From NCBI GenBank assembly GCA_022447275.1, contig JAKVBK010000007.1:1-64000 (forward strand): DNA of 64,000 nucleotides, given 5' to 3'. The position numbers and the translations under genes are program-made. The notes beneath the pieces were generated by a model, which was not told the DNA's origin, made no database searches, and saw only the letters and a list, made by a program, of their open reading frames with translations. Shown piece by piece: positions 63,836 through 64,000 of the stretch; within the stretch, counting starts at the first letter, position 1; each line of letters opens with the position of its first letter. This DNA comes from Oceanicola sp. (GTDB lineage Bacteria > Pseudomonadota > Alphaproteobacteria > Rhodobacterales > Rhodobacteraceae).

Positions 63836-64000
63836 ATGACGACTGACGCAAATGACGCAGGCCGCGTCCTGATTTTCGACACCACTTTGCGCGACGGTGA
63901 GCAGAGCCCCGGCGCCACCATGACCCACAATGAGAAGCTCGAAATCGCGGGCCTGCTCGACGAGATGGGCGTGGACATCATCGAAGCCGGCTTCCCGATC
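63836..64000 (+). CDS. leuA: 2-isopropylmalate synthase, 5' part only
   Basis: The first 55 codons are present and the window edge cuts the gene. The residues [20 protein letters not shown] are the opening metal- and ketoacid-binding part of 2-isopropylmalate synthase, the first committed step of leucine synthesis. Homocitrate synthase and citramalate synthase share the motif, but the IIEAGFPI that follows and the leucine-rich leader favour LeuA. CAAGGAC precedes the ATG. Confidence 0.92.
   Translation, partial: MTTDANDAGRVLIFDTTLRDGEQSPGATMTHNEKLEIAGLLDEMGVDIIEAGFPI

Noticed and set aside
1..64000. CRISPR array, IS element or prophage
   Set aside because: No regularly spaced direct repeats, transposase, integrase or phage structural genes were seen.

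Overview
This window looks like a chromosomal segment of a Rhodobacterales alphaproteobacterium, most likely the Roseobacter group. The evidence is high GC, a COQ9-type ubiquinone protein, the cell-cycle regulator family TrcR (DUF1013), the DgcN/DgcA D-glutamate genes, the gene order pyk, rpmI, rplT, pheS, pheT, and an aerobic (CobG-type) cobalamin pathway. I cannot name the genus from sequence alone. I see no phage, no IS element, no CRISPR array, and no rRNA or tRNA gene.

Layout. 0-4.2 kb: a lipoprotein, parC and an anchored SH3 protein. 4.3-7.3 kb: a D-amino-acid cassette (dgcN, dgcA, D-amino-acid transaminase). 7.4-8.9 kb: a small membrane protein, a DUF1244 protein and an N-formylglutamate amidohydrolase. 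9.1-17.7 kb: pyk, ribosomal proteins L35 and L20, pheS and pheT, a VPLPA-CTERM-like surface protein, small membrane proteins and YtoQ. 18-23.1 kb: rpsU, a COQ9 protein, two zinc-independent quinone oxidoreductases, a periplasmic RNase T2 and trcR. 23.3-26.5 kb: dnaX-ybaB-recR. 26.7-28.6 kb: ureide catabolism (ureidoglycine aminohydrolase, ureidoglycolate lyase, a GGCT-like protein). 28.6-40.8 kb: MATE transporter, gltX, metallopeptidase, exported MBL hydrolase, GNAT, nadE, an exported MORN-repeat protein, an FeS photolyase with an SDR, and an exported propeller protein.

40.85-63.6 kb is a nearly uninterrupted cobalamin factory. A cobalamin riboswitch on the minus strand heads cobW-N-G-H-I-J, followed (past an inverted cobK) by cobL-E-M-B-A-F. 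On the plus strand cobO is followed by two tandem, functionally unassigned Lin0512-family proteins and cobQ. Nucleotide-loop genes follow: threonine-phosphate decarboxylase, cbiB, a PduX/BluE-like GHMP kinase and a histidine phosphatase on the minus strand, then cobU-T-S on the plus strand. Together they cover uroporphyrinogen III to cobalamin, except cobalt chelatase subunits CobS/CobT, a cobalt reductase and BluB, which are not here.

The window ends in the first 55 codons of leuA. Its leader holds a short ORF ending in a run of leucine codons, a strong hairpin over the ORF stop, and a second segment able to pair with the leucine codons. This is a candidate leucine attenuator. It and the two Lin0512 paralogues in the B12 operon are the most interesting observations.
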